Origin: Roseburia intestinalis L1-82
GTDB taxonomy: Bacteria; Bacillota; Clostridia; Lachnospirales; Lachnospiraceae
Assembly (NCBI RefSeq): GCF_900537995.1
Contig: NZ_LR027880.1
Coordinates: 1,806,001-1,870,000, forward strand
Length of the DNA: 64,000 nt
Direction of reading: 5' to 3'
Part shown: positions 53,523-61,987 of the stretch, piece after piece
Layout: every line of letters starts with the position of its first letter
Position numbering within the stretch: the first letter of the stretch is position 1
Position numbers and translations under genes: made by a program
The notes under the pieces: generated by a model
Database searches by the model: none
Told to the model about the DNA's origin: nothing
Seen by the model: the letters and a program-made list of their open reading frames with translations, nothing else

Positions 53523-55070
53523 GTGGGAAGTGTGATTATCGCTGTTGTGATCACTCTACTGGTTACCGCGGTCGTTGTATATTTCGTCACAACTGCTTAC
53601 TATAAAAAAGTAACAGAGGCTAAGATCGGAAATGCAGATGAAAAAGCGCGTGAGATTATTGATGAAGCGGTAAAAACGGCAGAAACCAAGAAGCGTGAAG
53701 CAATGCTTGAAGCGAAGGAAGAATCCATCCGTGTCAAGAATGACTTAGACAAGGAGGTAAAAGAGCGGAGAGCGGAGATCGGACGCAGTGAACGACGCAT
53801 TGTTCAGAAGGAAGAAAATCTGGACAAAAAGTTAGAAGCGATCGAAAAACGCGAGGCGGGATTTGCAGCCAAGGAAGAAGAGATCAACAGACAGAAAGCG
53901 CAGGTCGCAAAGCTCAATGAAGAGCGTGTGAAAGAACTGGAAAGGATCTCCGGTTTAACCTCCGAACAGGCAAAGGATTATCTCTTAAAGACTGTTGAAG
54001 AAGACGTTAAAATTGATACTGCAAAATTGATCAAAGAAATGGAACACAAGGCAAAGGAAGAAGCTGATAAGAAGGCAAAAGAGTATGTGGTGACTGCAAT
54101 TCAGAAGTGTGCTGCGGATCATGTTGCCGAAACGACGATTTCTGTTGTACAGCTTCCGAATGACGAAATGAAAGGAAGAATCATCGGACGTGAAGGACGT
54201 AATATCCGTACGTTAGAAACGTTAACCGGTGTGGATCTGATCATTGATGATACGCCGGAGGCAGTGATTTTATCCGGTTTTGATCCGATTCGTCGTGAAG
54301 TTGCCAGAATTGCTTTGGAAAAACTGATTGTGGATGGTCGTATCCATCCAGCAAGAATCGAGGAAATGGTTGAGAAGGCTCAGAAAGAAGTCGAGACAAT
54401 GATTCGTGAGGAAGGTGAGGCAGCAACCTTAGAGGTTGGTGTTCACGGAATCCATCCGGAGCTTGTGCGTCTTTTAGGCCGGATGAAATTCCGGACGAGC
54501 TACGGACAAAATGCTCTCAAACATTCCATTGAAGTAGCACAGCTTTCCGGATTACTGGCTGCTGAAATCGGTGTAGATGTAAGAACTGCAAAACGTGCAG
54601 GATTGTTACATGATATTGGTAAATCTGTCGATCATGATATGGAAGGTTCCCATATTCAGATCGGTGTGGATTTATGTAGAAAATACAAAGAGTCACCAAT
54701 TATTATCAATGCGGTAGAAGCGCATCATGGTGATGTAGAACCGGAGTCATTAATTGCATGTATCATTCAGGCTGCAGATACAATTAGTGCAGCAAGACCA
54801 GGTGCCAGAAGAGAGACACTGGAAACATATTCAAACAGATTGAAACAGTTAGAAGATATTTCTAACGGATTTAAGGGTGTAGAAAAATCCTTCGCTATTC
54901 AGGCGGGCAGGGAGATTCGAATCATGGTTGTTCCGGAGCAGATCAGCGATGCCGATATGGTATTGCTTGCGCGTGATATTTCCAAACAGATCGAAGCTGA
55001 ATTGGAATATCCGGGACAGATTAAGGTAAATGTTATTCGTGAGTCAAGGGTAACAGATTACGCGAAGTAA
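53523..55070 (+). CDS. rny: Ribonuclease Y
   Basis: A 515-residue membrane-anchored endoribonuclease that starts mRNA decay. It has an N-terminal helix ([25 protein letters not shown]), a long charged coiled coil (about residues 30-200), a KH domain ([30 protein letters not shown]) and an HD domain ([23 protein letters not shown]). The GTG start at 53523 follows AAAGGAGGTG. Ends [11 protein letters not shown] as in homologues. Confidence 0.97.
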   Translation: MGSVIIAVVITLLVTAVVVYFVTTAYYKKVTEAKIGNADEKAREIIDEAVKTAETKKREAMLEAKEESIRVKNDLDKEVKERRAEIGRSERRIVQKEENLDKKLEAIEKREAGFAAKEEEINRQKAQVAKLNEERVKELERISGLTSEQAKDYLLKTVEEDVKIDTAKLIKEMEHKAKEEADKKAKEYVVTAIQKCAADHVAETTISVVQLPNDEMKGRIIGREGRNIRTLETLTGVDLIIDDTPEAVILSGFDPIRREVARIALEKLIVDGRIHPARIEEMVEKAQKEVETMIREEGEAATLEVGVHGIHPELVRLLGRMKFRTSYGQNALKHSIEVAQLSGLLAAEIGVDVRTAKRAGLLHDIGKSVDHDMEGSHIQIGVDLCRKYKESPIIINAVEAHHGDVEPESLIACIIQAADTISAARPGARRETLETYSNRLKQLEDISNGFKGVEKSFAIQAGREIRIMVVPEQISDADMVLLARDISKQIEAELEYPGQIKVNVIRESRVTDYAK

Positions 55071-55127
55071 TTCGTGACAATGGGGTTGCTCGCAGAGCGT
55101 GCGATCTATTGTATGAAAAATAAAGAG

Positions 55128-55170
55128 ACTGCCGTACCGGTGTCATAAATGACAGGTACGGCAGTTTTTG
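55128..55170 (+). terminator. rny terminator
   Basis: Perfect 11-bp stem ACTGCCGTACC/GGTACGGCAGT followed by TTTT. Confidence 0.9.
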
Positions 55171-55278
55171 CATATATGGAATCAGAGAAAGACGGAATTC
55201 TGAAAAAAAATAGTGCCAGGATGTAAAATATATGTTAAAATACATCTGAAAATGAGTGAAAGAAAGGTGGTGTGGCAA

Positions 55279-55794
55279 ATGCAGAGAGTAAAACAGCATA
55301 AGTGGTTTCTGTTTATCCTGATTGGATTTATCGTAATATCTTTCTTTCAGTTTTTACCGCAGACAGATACACTGCATTTGTATGAAAAGACACCACAGAG
55401 TTTTGAGCTGACCGCAGGCGGGCTCCTGAAGTATGGAATAGAAGGACAAAATGCAGACCAGGCAGGGGAATGTGAACTAGAAGAATATCACATAGACCGG
55501 TTGACGGGACCGGAAATAGCAGAACGTCAGGCATGCGGTCTCCCGGAAGAAACACCGGCGGCTACACTGGCGCGAACGACACAGAGTGAAGCTGCGCTGG
55601 GTGAACAGAATCAGAGCCGTTTTCAGATGTTACGGTTTTTAGTAGAAGTATATGTACTTTTAATGATCCCAGCAGTTATTCTGCATATGGCACTAAAAAG
55701 ATTTAGCAGCCATATGATCATACTGTGGCAGAATATAAAATACATACATCTTGTTGATGGTAAGAAGGCAAAACGTATTCCTGTAATTGAATAA
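55279..55794 (+). CDS. Small membrane protein of unknown function
   Basis: A 171-residue protein with an N-terminal helix (WFLFILIGFIVISFFQFL), an extracytoplasmic middle of about 100 residues rich in Glu, and a second helix (FLVEVYVLLMIPAVILHMALKRF) with a short cytosolic tail. No family recognised. ATG 55279 (or GTG 55270) is chosen because AAAGGTGG lies upstream; ATG 55252 lacks a site. It precedes the response regulator by 29 nt and could be its membrane partner, though it has no kinase features. Confidence 0.68.
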   Translation: MQRVKQHKWFLFILIGFIVISFFQFLPQTDTLHLYEKTPQSFELTAGGLLKYGIEGQNADQAGECELEEYHIDRLTGPEIAERQACGLPEETPAATLARTTQSEAALGEQNQSRFQMLRFLVEVYVLLMIPAVILHMALKRFSSHMIILWQNIKYIHLVDGKKAKRIPVIE

Positions 55795-55823
55795 AAAGAT
55801 GATATTACAGGAGGCGTATTAAC

Positions 55824-56627
55824 GTGATAGAAAATAGAATAAGTGACAGAGCAAAAATATTACTGATCGATGAGGATACAAGCATTTCTTATCTGATCCG
55901 CAGGGCAATGGAAAAAGAAAATTACAAGATTTATATTGCAGGAAGTGGAAAACAGGGAATGGAGATGAGTACCGGTGTCTGTCCGGATCTGATTCTGATG
56001 GATAATAAATTTTCTGATATGGAAGGGATCACCTTGATCCAGTGGTTCAGGGAGTGGACGGATTGCCCGATTATAATCCTGTCGGAACGGAGCAGCTACC
56101 TTGATAAAGTGGAGGCATTATATGCCGGAGCAGATGATTATATGGTAAAACCGTTTCATGAGAAGGAACTTGCGGCACGGATTTTTTCCGCATTACGCAG
56201 AAGAATTTCGGTAGGTGCGCATACATATTACGAGGCAGGAAATCTTAAGGTTGATTTTACAAAAAGACAGGTTTTGCTTGGAGGAACGGAGGTTCATTTT
56301 TCACCGGTGGAATACCGGATCATAGAAAGTCTTGCGTTAAATTCTGGTACGGTTGTAACATATCAGATGCTTTTGGAAAAAATATGGGGACCATATGCAG
56401 AGCAAAACAGCAGGATTCTTCGTGTCAATATGACGAATATCCGAAAAAAAATAGAAAGTTCTCCTTTAGAACCGGAGTATATTACAACGATCCCGCGGGT
56501 AGGATACCGGATGTTGGAGAGTCAGGCTGAGAAAGGTGGCATGCAGATGCTGGAAAATCAGGCTGGCAGAAACATGAAAGTGATGGAAGGTCAGAATATC
56601 AGAAATGGTATCCGTATGATGGCATAA
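55824..56627 (+). CDS. OmpR-family response regulator (KdpE-like), no kinase adjacent
   Basis: A 267-residue regulator. Receiver domain: KILLIDEDTSISYLIRRAME, phospho-acceptor Asp in DLILMDNKFSD, conserved Ser in IIILSERSS and Lys in DYMVKPF are all in place. The winged-helix DNA-binding domain (GNLKVDFTKRQVLLGGTEVHFSPVEYRIIESLA ... VNMTNIRKKIE ... YITTIPRVGYRM) follows. GTG 55824 starts it behind AGGAGG. A 35-residue Met/Gln/Glu-rich tail of repeat-like form follows the domain. No histidine kinase is nearby. Confidence 0.9.
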   Translation: MIENRISDRAKILLIDEDTSISYLIRRAMEKENYKIYIAGSGKQGMEMSTGVCPDLILMDNKFSDMEGITLIQWFREWTDCPIIILSERSSYLDKVEALYAGADDYMVKPFHEKELAARIFSALRRRISVGAHTYYEAGNLKVDFTKRQVLLGGTEVHFSPVEYRIIESLALNSGTVVTYQMLLEKIWGPYAEQNSRILRVNMTNIRKKIESSPLEPEYITTIPRVGYRMLESQAEKGGMQMLENQAGRNMKVMEGQNIRNGIRMMA

Positions 56628-56666
56628 AAATAAGCTGCACACAGAGGTGTGCAGCTTATTTTTTTC
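56627..56666. terminator. Bidirectional terminator
   Basis: Stem AAATAAGCTGCACAC with GTGTGCAGCTTATTT, 4-nt loop, T-run on the plus strand. It serves the response regulator gene and the small minus-strand gene. Confidence 0.88.
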
Positions 56667-56778
56667 TGGATGTACGATAATCTTTTGACTGACAGTAAGA
56701 ATCGTAAATTGCGTAAACAAACCCTCCGATGATAATGCCAATCCCGATGACAGAAAAAACAATCTCAATGACTGTCAT
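56656..56778 (-). CDS. 40-residue membrane protein (small ORF)
   Basis: A short minus-strand gene with ATG at 56778 and GGGAG 9 nt before it. The protein starts MTVIEIVFSVIGIGIIIGGF, continues VYAIYDSYCQSKDY and ends RTSRKK: one membrane helix plus a short polar, basic tail. Its stop lies in the right arm and T-run of the terminator shared with the response regulator. Good ribosome site, helix and basic end support a true gene. Family unknown. Confidence 0.7.
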   Translation of the reverse strand: MTVIEIVFSVIGIGIIIGGFVYAIYDSYCQSKDYRTSRKK

Positions 56779-57161
56779 AGTAAAATCTCCCTTTCGTAAA
56801 TTTGATGTTATCAGTATAACAGTCAAACTTATAAAAGGGAGATTTTTGTGTATTCCTTAATCTTTTTTGGAAAGAGAAGAGGAAAGTTTTAACGTTTTAT
56901 TTATCTGCCGCTTTATTTTTTGCTTTTAGACGTTGTTTTGCCAAGTACATCTGTTCATACGCACGTGATAAGAGCTGATGGAAAGGTGTGTCAGTGTCCG
57001 GTGCTATGCCATTCACTTGCCTGCGAACAGTAACAAGTCGCCTTCGTCGTGTCCAAATTGTATAAAAGTAGATGGAAAATAAAGGCAGAGGGTGGTACAA
57101 TAAGAACAGATACTGTAAAAAAATAACAGACTTGGAATATATTGAAGCGGAGGAATATTGT
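56779..57161. other. Intergenic stretch before nudF
   Basis: No intact gene is seen. It holds the upstream region of the 40-residue protein, a decayed GGDEF-like fragment on the minus strand (56897-57060), and the leader of nudF with GCGGAGG before ATG 57162. Confidence 0.5.
56897..57060 (-). pseudogene. Remnant of a GGDEF (diguanylate cyclase) domain
   Basis: On the minus strand one frame reads FGHDEGDLLLFAGK before a stop (near 57015), resembling the GGDEF signature region (GGDEFLLLF). A different frame then reads VNGIAPDTDTPFHQLLS, RAYEQMYLAKQRLK and a stop at 56897, which matches the C-terminal end of GGDEF domains (…LLxxADxxMYxAKxxGKN). The part between, some 50 residues in intact domains, is largely missing and the frames differ. 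No start codon remains. I read it as a deleted and frameshifted gene end. Confidence 0.5.
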
Positions 57162-57716
57162 ATGGACCAACAGGTTAAGAGAGTAAAAAGAGAACTGGTA
57201 AAAAATGGAGCCATTCTGGATATTTATACAGATACGATGCAGCTGCCGGACGGAAAACTCGAAGAATGGGATTTTATTTCACACAGAAAAGGGGCGGCAG
57301 CCGTTGTTCCGGTACGCGGAGACGGAAAGATTCTGATGGTGCGTCAGTACCGGAATGCAATCGACCGTATGACACTTGAGATACCGGCGGGATCAAGAGA
57401 CAGTGTTACAGAAGACACAAAGGTGTGTGCTGCACGGGAGTTAGAGGAGGAAACGGGATACCGCAGTGATGATCTTACGCGTCTTTTGTCACTTAAAACA
57501 ACAGTTGCATTTTGTGACGAGTTCATTGATGTGTATTTAGCGCGTAATTTAAAACCGGGACATCAGCATTTAGATGAGGGAGAGTTCCTTGATGTCGAGG
57601 CACATGACATCGATGAACTCTGTCAGATGATCTACGATGGAAAATTACAGGATGCCAAAACAGTTTCTGCACTTTTGGCATATAAAAATCTTCTGAATCA
57701 GGAGAAAAACGCATAA
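57162..57716 (+). CDS. nudF: ADP-ribose pyrophosphatase-like NUDIX hydrolase
   Basis: A 184-residue NUDIX enzyme. The Nudix box is AGSRDSVTEDTKVCAARELEEETGY; catalytic REL-EEETG is intact, but one extra residue separates the first Gly from Glu (six instead of five). The preceding VRQYRNAIDRMTLEIPAG is typical of ADP-ribose pyrophosphatases (Bacillus NudF). ATG 57162 follows GGAGG. The order nudF-spoIIM-xerD resembles the Bacillus locus, which supports the name. Confidence 0.9.
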   Translation: MDQQVKRVKRELVKNGAILDIYTDTMQLPDGKLEEWDFISHRKGAAAVVPVRGDGKILMVRQYRNAIDRMTLEIPAGSRDSVTEDTKVCAARELEEETGYRSDDLTRLLSLKTTVAFCDEFIDVYLARNLKPGHQHLDEGEFLDVEAHDIDELCQMIYDGKLQDAKTVSALLAYKNLLNQEKNA

Positions 57717-57744
57717 ACTGAAGAAAAGTGTATGTGGGGCGTGT

Positions 57745-58308
57745 GTGAAAAAAGAAGGATGCCTGTTTCTGCCTGTATTTTTTGTGGGTGTTTTTCTTGC
57801 AAACCTGTTAAAGTATAAGGCAGGGGATCTTTGCCGGATATTAAATATATGGATTTTAGAACAGTTCGCATATAGCAGCATTTCACCGGAAAGACTGTTC
57901 TGGCTGCTGTTTTGGAAACGGGGAAAGTTCGCATTTTTTTTCTTTTTGTTTGGGGAAGGGTGCGGATATGCGGTGGCATCGACGGTATGGTTGTGTCTTC
58001 TGACAGGAACATTTGGATTTTTTCTTGCAATGGCGATTGCGGATCTTGGAATCCGTGGTGTTGCAGTTGCGTTTGTCGGTCTGCTTCCACAGGCATTTTT
58101 TTATGTGGCTGCGGTACTATGGTGCCGCTTTTGTGGCAAAAACAGCAGACAGTACCGGCCACCGGTATGTAATCCGAAAATCCGCATAAAACAGGCGGTA
58201 GAATCTGTTGTATTTTATGGGGTGGCAGTAATACTGGTAATCGGCGGCGTATTTGCAGAAGCTTATATCAATATTCCGCTCCTTAAGATGATCGTAAAAA
58301 ATTTTTGA
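57745..58308 (+). CDS. spoIIM: Stage II sporulation protein M
   Basis: A 187-residue protein with five membrane segments, of the SpoIIM family (FVGVFLANLLKYKAGDL; GEGCGYAVASTVWLCLLTGTFGFFLAMAIADLGIRGVAVAFVGLLPQAFFYVAAVLWC). SpoIIM works with SpoIID and SpoIIP in septal peptidoglycan hydrolysis and engulfment. It starts at GTG 57745. Position between nudF and xerD matches Bacillus order. In Bacillus it is transcribed by sigma-E. Confidence 0.85.
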   Translation: MKKEGCLFLPVFFVGVFLANLLKYKAGDLCRILNIWILEQFAYSSISPERLFWLLFWKRGKFAFFFFLFGEGCGYAVASTVWLCLLTGTFGFFLAMAIADLGIRGVAVAFVGLLPQAFFYVAAVLWCRFCGKNSRQYRPPVCNPKIRIKQAVESVVFYGVAVILVIGGVFAEAYINIPLLKMIVKNF

Positions 58309-58313
58309 AAAGA

Positions 58314-58342
58314 TTGCTTTTCGGTCTGCTTATCATTATAAT
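58314..58342 (+). promoter_or_regulatory. Probable sigma-A promoter of xerD
   Basis: TTGCTT (58314-58319), 17-nt spacer, TATAAT (58337-58342), 40 nt before the start. Confidence 0.6.
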
Positions 58343-58382
58343 GAAAAAATACACAGGATAAAAAGAAAGTCAGGAAAAAAAC

Positions 58383-59267
58383 ATGACACATGACATTATG
58401 GATTTTATTGAATATATTCACAATGAAAAACAGACATCAAAGAATACGGAAGTTTCCTATGAACGTGATCTCCGCAAGATGAATGAATATCTGGAAGCGC
58501 AGAATGTATACGGGGTGTCTGCCGTTACGGAGACAAATCTGAATGCATATGTTATGTTTTTAGAACGTGAAGGACGGAAACCGGCGACGGTTTCAAGGAG
58601 CATTGCATCAATGAAAGCTTTTTTTCATTTTCTTGAAAAGGAGCGGAGAATCGAGTCGGATCCGGCATGGCGTTTGAAAGCACCTAAGATTGAAAAAACG
58701 ATGCCGCGTATCCTGACCACGGAAGAAGTGACGTTTTTGTTAGAGCAGCCGTCCGGAAATACACCGAAAGAGCTGCGGGATAAGGCGATGCTTGAATTGC
58801 TTTACGCGACAGGGATCCGTGTGTCGGAGCTGATATCGTTAAAAGTCTCGGATCTGAATCTTCAGATGGAGTATGTGATCTGTACGGATATCCATAAAGA
58901 ACGGATCATTCCATTTGGGAATGTCGCAAGGGAGGCACTGACAAGATATATGCAGGATGGAAGAGATCATCTGATCAGCCAGGCGGACTGTCCGTGGCTG
59001 TTTACGAATTGTACCGGTGGTGCAATGAGCCGTCAGGGTTTCTGGAAACTGATCAAGTTTTATGGGAAGAAGGCGGGGATCGAATCGGAGATCACACCGC
59101 ATACGCTGCGCCATTCGTTTGCGGCACATCTGATCAGCAATGGAGCAGATTTAAAGTCGGTGCAGGAGATGTTAGGACATTCTGATATTTCTACGACACA
59201 GATTTATTCGCAGATGGGGCAGGGAAGAATCCGGGAAGTGTATCTGAAAGCACATCCGAGAGGATAG
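58383..59267 (+). CDS. xerD: Tyrosine recombinase XerD
   Basis: A 294-residue recombinase that resolves chromosome dimers at dif with a partner Xer protein. The N-terminal SAM-like domain (MDFIEYIHNEKQTSKNTEVSYERDLRKMNEYL) is followed by the catalytic domain with Arg in ATGIRVSELISL, HTLRHSF (HxxR), the later His in LGHSDIS and the nucleophile Tyr in TTQIYSQM. Length and motifs fit XerD; its place beside spoIIM-nudF supports XerD rather than XerC. ATG 58383 follows AGTCAGGA. Confidence 0.93.
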   Translation: MTHDIMDFIEYIHNEKQTSKNTEVSYERDLRKMNEYLEAQNVYGVSAVTETNLNAYVMFLEREGRKPATVSRSIASMKAFFHFLEKERRIESDPAWRLKAPKIEKTMPRILTTEEVTFLLEQPSGNTPKELRDKAMLELLYATGIRVSELISLKVSDLNLQMEYVICTDIHKERIIPFGNVAREALTRYMQDGRDHLISQADCPWLFTNCTGGAMSRQGFWKLIKFYGKKAGIESEITPHTLRHSFAAHLISNGADLKSVQEMLGHSDISTTQIYSQMGQGRIREVYLKAHPRG

Positions 59268-59274
59268 TAGTAGA

Positions 59275-59317
59275 AACAATAGAATGCATGTTCTGCAAAC
59301 ACTCTATTGTCATGAAT
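59275..59317. repeat. 43-nt hairpin repeat, copy 2
   Basis: Second copy of the element at 50531-50573 (35/43 identical), here between convergent xerD and aroF. Stem CAATAGA-A-TG with CACTCTATTG, one mismatch. Confidence 0.75.
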
Positions 59318-59320
59318 AAT

Positions 59321-59356
59321 AAAAAAGGAACTCACAGAAATGGAGTTCCTTTTTTC
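59321..59356. terminator. Bidirectional terminator between xerD and aroF
   Basis: AAAAAAGGAACTC pairs with GAGTTCCTTTTTT; A and T runs on both sides let it work in both directions. Confidence 0.9.
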
Positions 59357-59397
59357 ATTATGAGATTTCAAGAAGCTGCCGGTACAGGTAAAAAATC

Positions 59398-60429
59398 TTA
59401 ACGGCACATATCTGCAATCGTATAAATCAGATTTTTGGAATCTTCCCAGCCAAGGCAAGGATCCGTGATGGATTTACCGTAGATGTGTTCGCCGATCTTC
59501 TGGGAGCCTTCCTCGATATAACTCTCGATCATAACACCTTTTACCATCTTCTGAATTTCAGAAGAAACCTGACGGTTGTGCATGACTTCCTTTACGATAC
59601 GGATCTGTTCTTTATATTTTTTGCCGGAGTTGGAATGGTTTACGTCCACAACGGCTGCCGGATTGACAAGATCCATTTTTTCGTACATGTCACACAGACG
59701 GATCAGATCTTCGTAGTGGTAATTCTGTGTGGAGTTACCGTGTTTGCTGACTGCGCCGCGCAGAACAACATGTGTCAGCGGGTTGCCGCTTGTCTCCACT
59801 TCGTAACCACGGTATACGAAATGATGTGGGTGCTGTGCCGCATATACGGAGTTGAGCATAACAGAAAAGTCGCCGCTGGTCGGGTTTTTCATACCGGATG
59901 CGACATCAAAACCACTGACCGTCAGACGGTGCTGCTGATCCTCGACAGAACGTGCACCGATGGCAACGTAGGAGAGAAGATCTTCGACATATCCCCAGTT
60001 TTCCGGGTAGAGCATCTCATCTGCACAGGTTAAACCGCTCTCTTTAATCGCACGGATGTGCATTTTACGCATGGCAATCAGACCTTCGATCATGTCAGGC
60101 GCTTTTTCCGGATCCGGCTGGGAGGCGATACCCTTATAGCCCTCGCCGGTAGTACGCGGCTTATTTGTATAAACACGCGGAATGATGATCAGACGGTCGG
60201 CAACATCCTCCTGGATTTTTGTGAGGCGGCTGACATAATCACAGACAGCGTCCTCCCGGTCTGCGGAACAAGGTCCGATGATAACGAGAAAACGGTCATC
60301 TTTTCCGGTGATAACGTCGGAGATCATAGCATCCCGTTCTTTTTTTAACTGTTTTAATTCTTCTGACAGCGGAAAATCACGTTTGATCTCTGCCGGAGAA
60401 GGAAGCTGGTTTAAAAATGTAAAACTCAT
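59398..60429 (-). CDS. aroF: 3-deoxy-7-phosphoheptulonate synthase (AroFGH type)
   Basis: A 343-residue enzyme that joins PEP and erythrose-4-phosphate, the first step of aromatic amino acid synthesis. Family motifs: FLVIIGPCSADRED, YTNKPRTTGEGYKGIASQPDPEKAPD, GARSVEDQQHRLTVSGFDVASGMKNPTSGDF and GAVSKHGNSTQNYHYEDL. The start is ATG 60429 with GAGGA upstream, giving the usual N-terminus (MSFTFLNQLPSPAEIKRDFPLSEEL). The type is that of feedback-regulated class I-alpha enzymes; which amino acid inhibits it is not readable. Confidence 0.95.
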   Translation of the reverse strand: MSFTFLNQLPSPAEIKRDFPLSEELKQLKKERDAMISDVITGKDDRFLVIIGPCSADREDAVCDYVSRLTKIQEDVADRLIIIPRVYTNKPRTTGEGYKGIASQPDPEKAPDMIEGLIAMRKMHIRAIKESGLTCADEMLYPENWGYVEDLLSYVAIGARSVEDQQHRLTVSGFDVASGMKNPTSGDFSVMLNSVYAAQHPHHFVYRGYEVETSGNPLTHVVLRGAVSKHGNSTQNYHYEDLIRLCDMYEKMDLVNPAAVVDVNHSNSGKKYKEQIRIVKEVMHNRQVSSEIQKMVKGVMIESYIEEGSQKIGEHIYGKSITDPCLGWEDSKNLIYTIADMCR

Positions 60430-60460
60430 AATAATCCTCATTTCTGAGCAACTTATTGCG

Positions 60461-60486
60461 AAAAATAAGCTATCAAACTTATTTTT
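60461..60486. promoter_or_regulatory. Inverted repeat in the aroF leader
   Basis: AAAAATAAG and CTTATTTTT separated by 8 nt, some 30 nt upstream of the aroF start. Possible operator or weak attenuator. Confidence 0.4.
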
Positions 60487-60630
60487 CACACTAAAAACTC
60501 CATTCTAAGCGCTAAAATCAAAAATTATATTAAATGATATTGCAGAAGATGTCAAATATTTGCATAACAGGAGGGGGTTGGTTATAATGAAAAAAGAAGA
60601 TGATTGTGAGATGGCAGGGAGGTGTCTGGC

Positions 60631-61383
60631 ATGAAAATAAAAGGAACAGAGGTCGGAACGGGACGTCCGCTCATATGCGTTCCGGTTCTCGAAAAAACGA
60701 AAGAAGAAGTTATAAAAGAAGTGGAATATCTCGTGAAATCGGATGCAGACATGATCGAATGGAGGCTGGATGCATTTGAACATTACACCGACTACAATGA
60801 AGTGCGGGAAATATTGCAGCAGATAGCGCCTTTATTAAAGAAAAAACTGTTTTTGTATACATTTCGTACTGCAAAACAGGGTGGAGTGGTGTCGGTTGAC
60901 CGGGAAACATTAAATGATCTGCACGATCTTGCGGCAGAGTCAGAATGTGTGGATCTGATCGATCTGGAATTTTTTGAGGAGGAACATGCGGCAAAGCGGA
61001 TCCGGGAAATTCAAAAAAAGGGGAAGAAAGTTGTGGCATCACATCATGATCTGGAAGGAACACCGCAGATAGATGTAATGCGGATGCTGCTTGACCATAT
61101 GTGTGAAGGAGGTGCGGATATTGTCAAACTTGTTGTGACTCCAAAAACAACGGAAGATGTATTGCGGCTGCTTGCCGTTACTTCTGAATTTCACAGTGAA
61201 AATCAGGAAACACCGATCATTACCGTGTCCATGGGAAAACTGGGGGCAGTCAGCAGAGTGAGCGGAGAAACTTTTGGTTCCTGTGTGACATTTGCGTCGC
61301 ATGGAAAGAAAAGTGCACCGGGACAGTTTCAACTGGAAGAAATGCAGCAAACGCTCGCTATGCTGCATGAGGGATGTGAATAA
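60631..61383 (+). CDS. aroD: 3-dehydroquinate dehydratase, type I
   Basis: A 250-residue Schiff-base enzyme converting 3-dehydroquinate to 3-dehydroshikimate. Signature parts: ICVPVLEKTKEEV, ADMIEWRLDAFEHY, KLFLYTFRTAKQGG, KVVASHHDLEGTP (catalytic His), ADIVKLVVTPKT (catalytic Lys) and ITVSMGKLGAVSRVSGETFGSCVTFAS. ATG 60631 follows GGGAGG. It is divergent from aroF, both being shikimate pathway genes. Confidence 0.96.
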   Translation: MKIKGTEVGTGRPLICVPVLEKTKEEVIKEVEYLVKSDADMIEWRLDAFEHYTDYNEVREILQQIAPLLKKKLFLYTFRTAKQGGVVSVDRETLNDLHDLAAESECVDLIDLEFFEEEHAAKRIREIQKKGKKVVASHHDLEGTPQIDVMRMLLDHMCEGGADIVKLVVTPKTTEDVLRLLAVTSEFHSENQETPIITVSMGKLGAVSRVSGETFGSCVTFASHGKKSAPGQFQLEEMQQTLAMLHEGCE

Positions 61384-61416
61384 AAAATAAAGAAAATATA
61401 AAGAATGGATAAAGTG

Positions 61417-61448
61417 CAGGGAAGATACTTGACGTGGTATCTTCCCTG
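61417..61448. promoter_or_regulatory. 12-bp dyad over the MarR-gene promoter
   Basis: CAGGGAAGATAC and GTATCTTCCCTG are perfect inverted repeats separated by 8 nt. The TTGACG -35 lies in the centre. It may be the aroD terminator, the MarR operator, or both. Confidence 0.65.
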
Positions 61449-61457
61449 TGTTAATAT
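61429..61457 (+). promoter_or_regulatory. Promoter of the marR-ABC operon
   Basis: TTGACG (61429-61434), 17-nt spacer, TAATAT (61452-61457). Confidence 0.7.
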
Positions 61458-61525
61458 ATGCCACTGTAAATAAATAACAAAGAAAATATATAACAATGTT
61501 AAATAATGAGGTGAGAAAAACAGGA

Positions 61526-61984
61526 ATGGATGATTTATTTACAAGATTTTTTTTTGCGCTGTATCAGTTTCACAAACTGCATATGGGTGATCTGGTGCCG
61601 GATATCACGAAACTTGAGGGCATGACGATGGCGGCGATCAAGCACTGCAGTGGGGAAAAGGAAGAACTGACGGTTTCCGAATTGACCGCAAAGCTGAAAG
61701 CGAAGGGACCTGCAGTTTCACGCACCTTAAAGACGTTGGAAGATAAAGGATACATTGAGCGCGACGTCAACAAAGCAGACAGGCGCAATACTTATGTGAA
61801 GCTGACGGCATCCGGGGAACAGAAGCAGGAAGAGTGCGAGCAGATCATGAGCAGCTTTGCGCATGCAGTCATCTCAAAAATAGACCGGGATGACATGGAA
61901 CAGCTGATCGATTGCCTGAATGAGCTTTACGAGGCGTCGAGGGAAGAAATCGAAGACCGAAAAATGAGACAAAAAGGAGAATAG
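61526..61984 (+). CDS. MarR-family transcriptional regulator
   Basis: A 152-residue winged-helix regulator. The core reads LTVSELTAKLKAKGPAVSRTLKTLEDKGYIERDVNKADRRNTYVKLTASGEQ, the usual MarR recognition helix and wing. Flanking helices form the dimer. ATG 61526 (or GTG 61511) is used; the ATG at 61496 lacks a ribosome site. It is followed after 3 nt by an ABC exporter, so it most likely represses this pair, perhaps through the dyad at 61417-61448. Confidence 0.9.
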   Translation: MDDLFTRFFFALYQFHKLHMGDLVPDITKLEGMTMAAIKHCSGEKEELTVSELTAKLKAKGPAVSRTLKTLEDKGYIERDVNKADRRNTYVKLTASGEQKQEECEQIMSSFAHAVISKIDRDDMEQLIDCLNELYEASREEIEDRKMRQKGE

Positions 61985-61987
61985 GAC

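Noticed and set aside
56897..57214. 105-codon minus-strand frame as an intact gene
   Set aside because: Its first half is antisense to the nudF start and leader and is hydrophobic filler; only the last ~45 codons look protein-like, matching a GGDEF end, so it is called a remnant.
58383..59267. Mobile-element integrase
   Set aside because: Motifs and neighbours (nudF, spoIIM) are those of chromosomal XerD; no attachment repeats or phage genes are seen.
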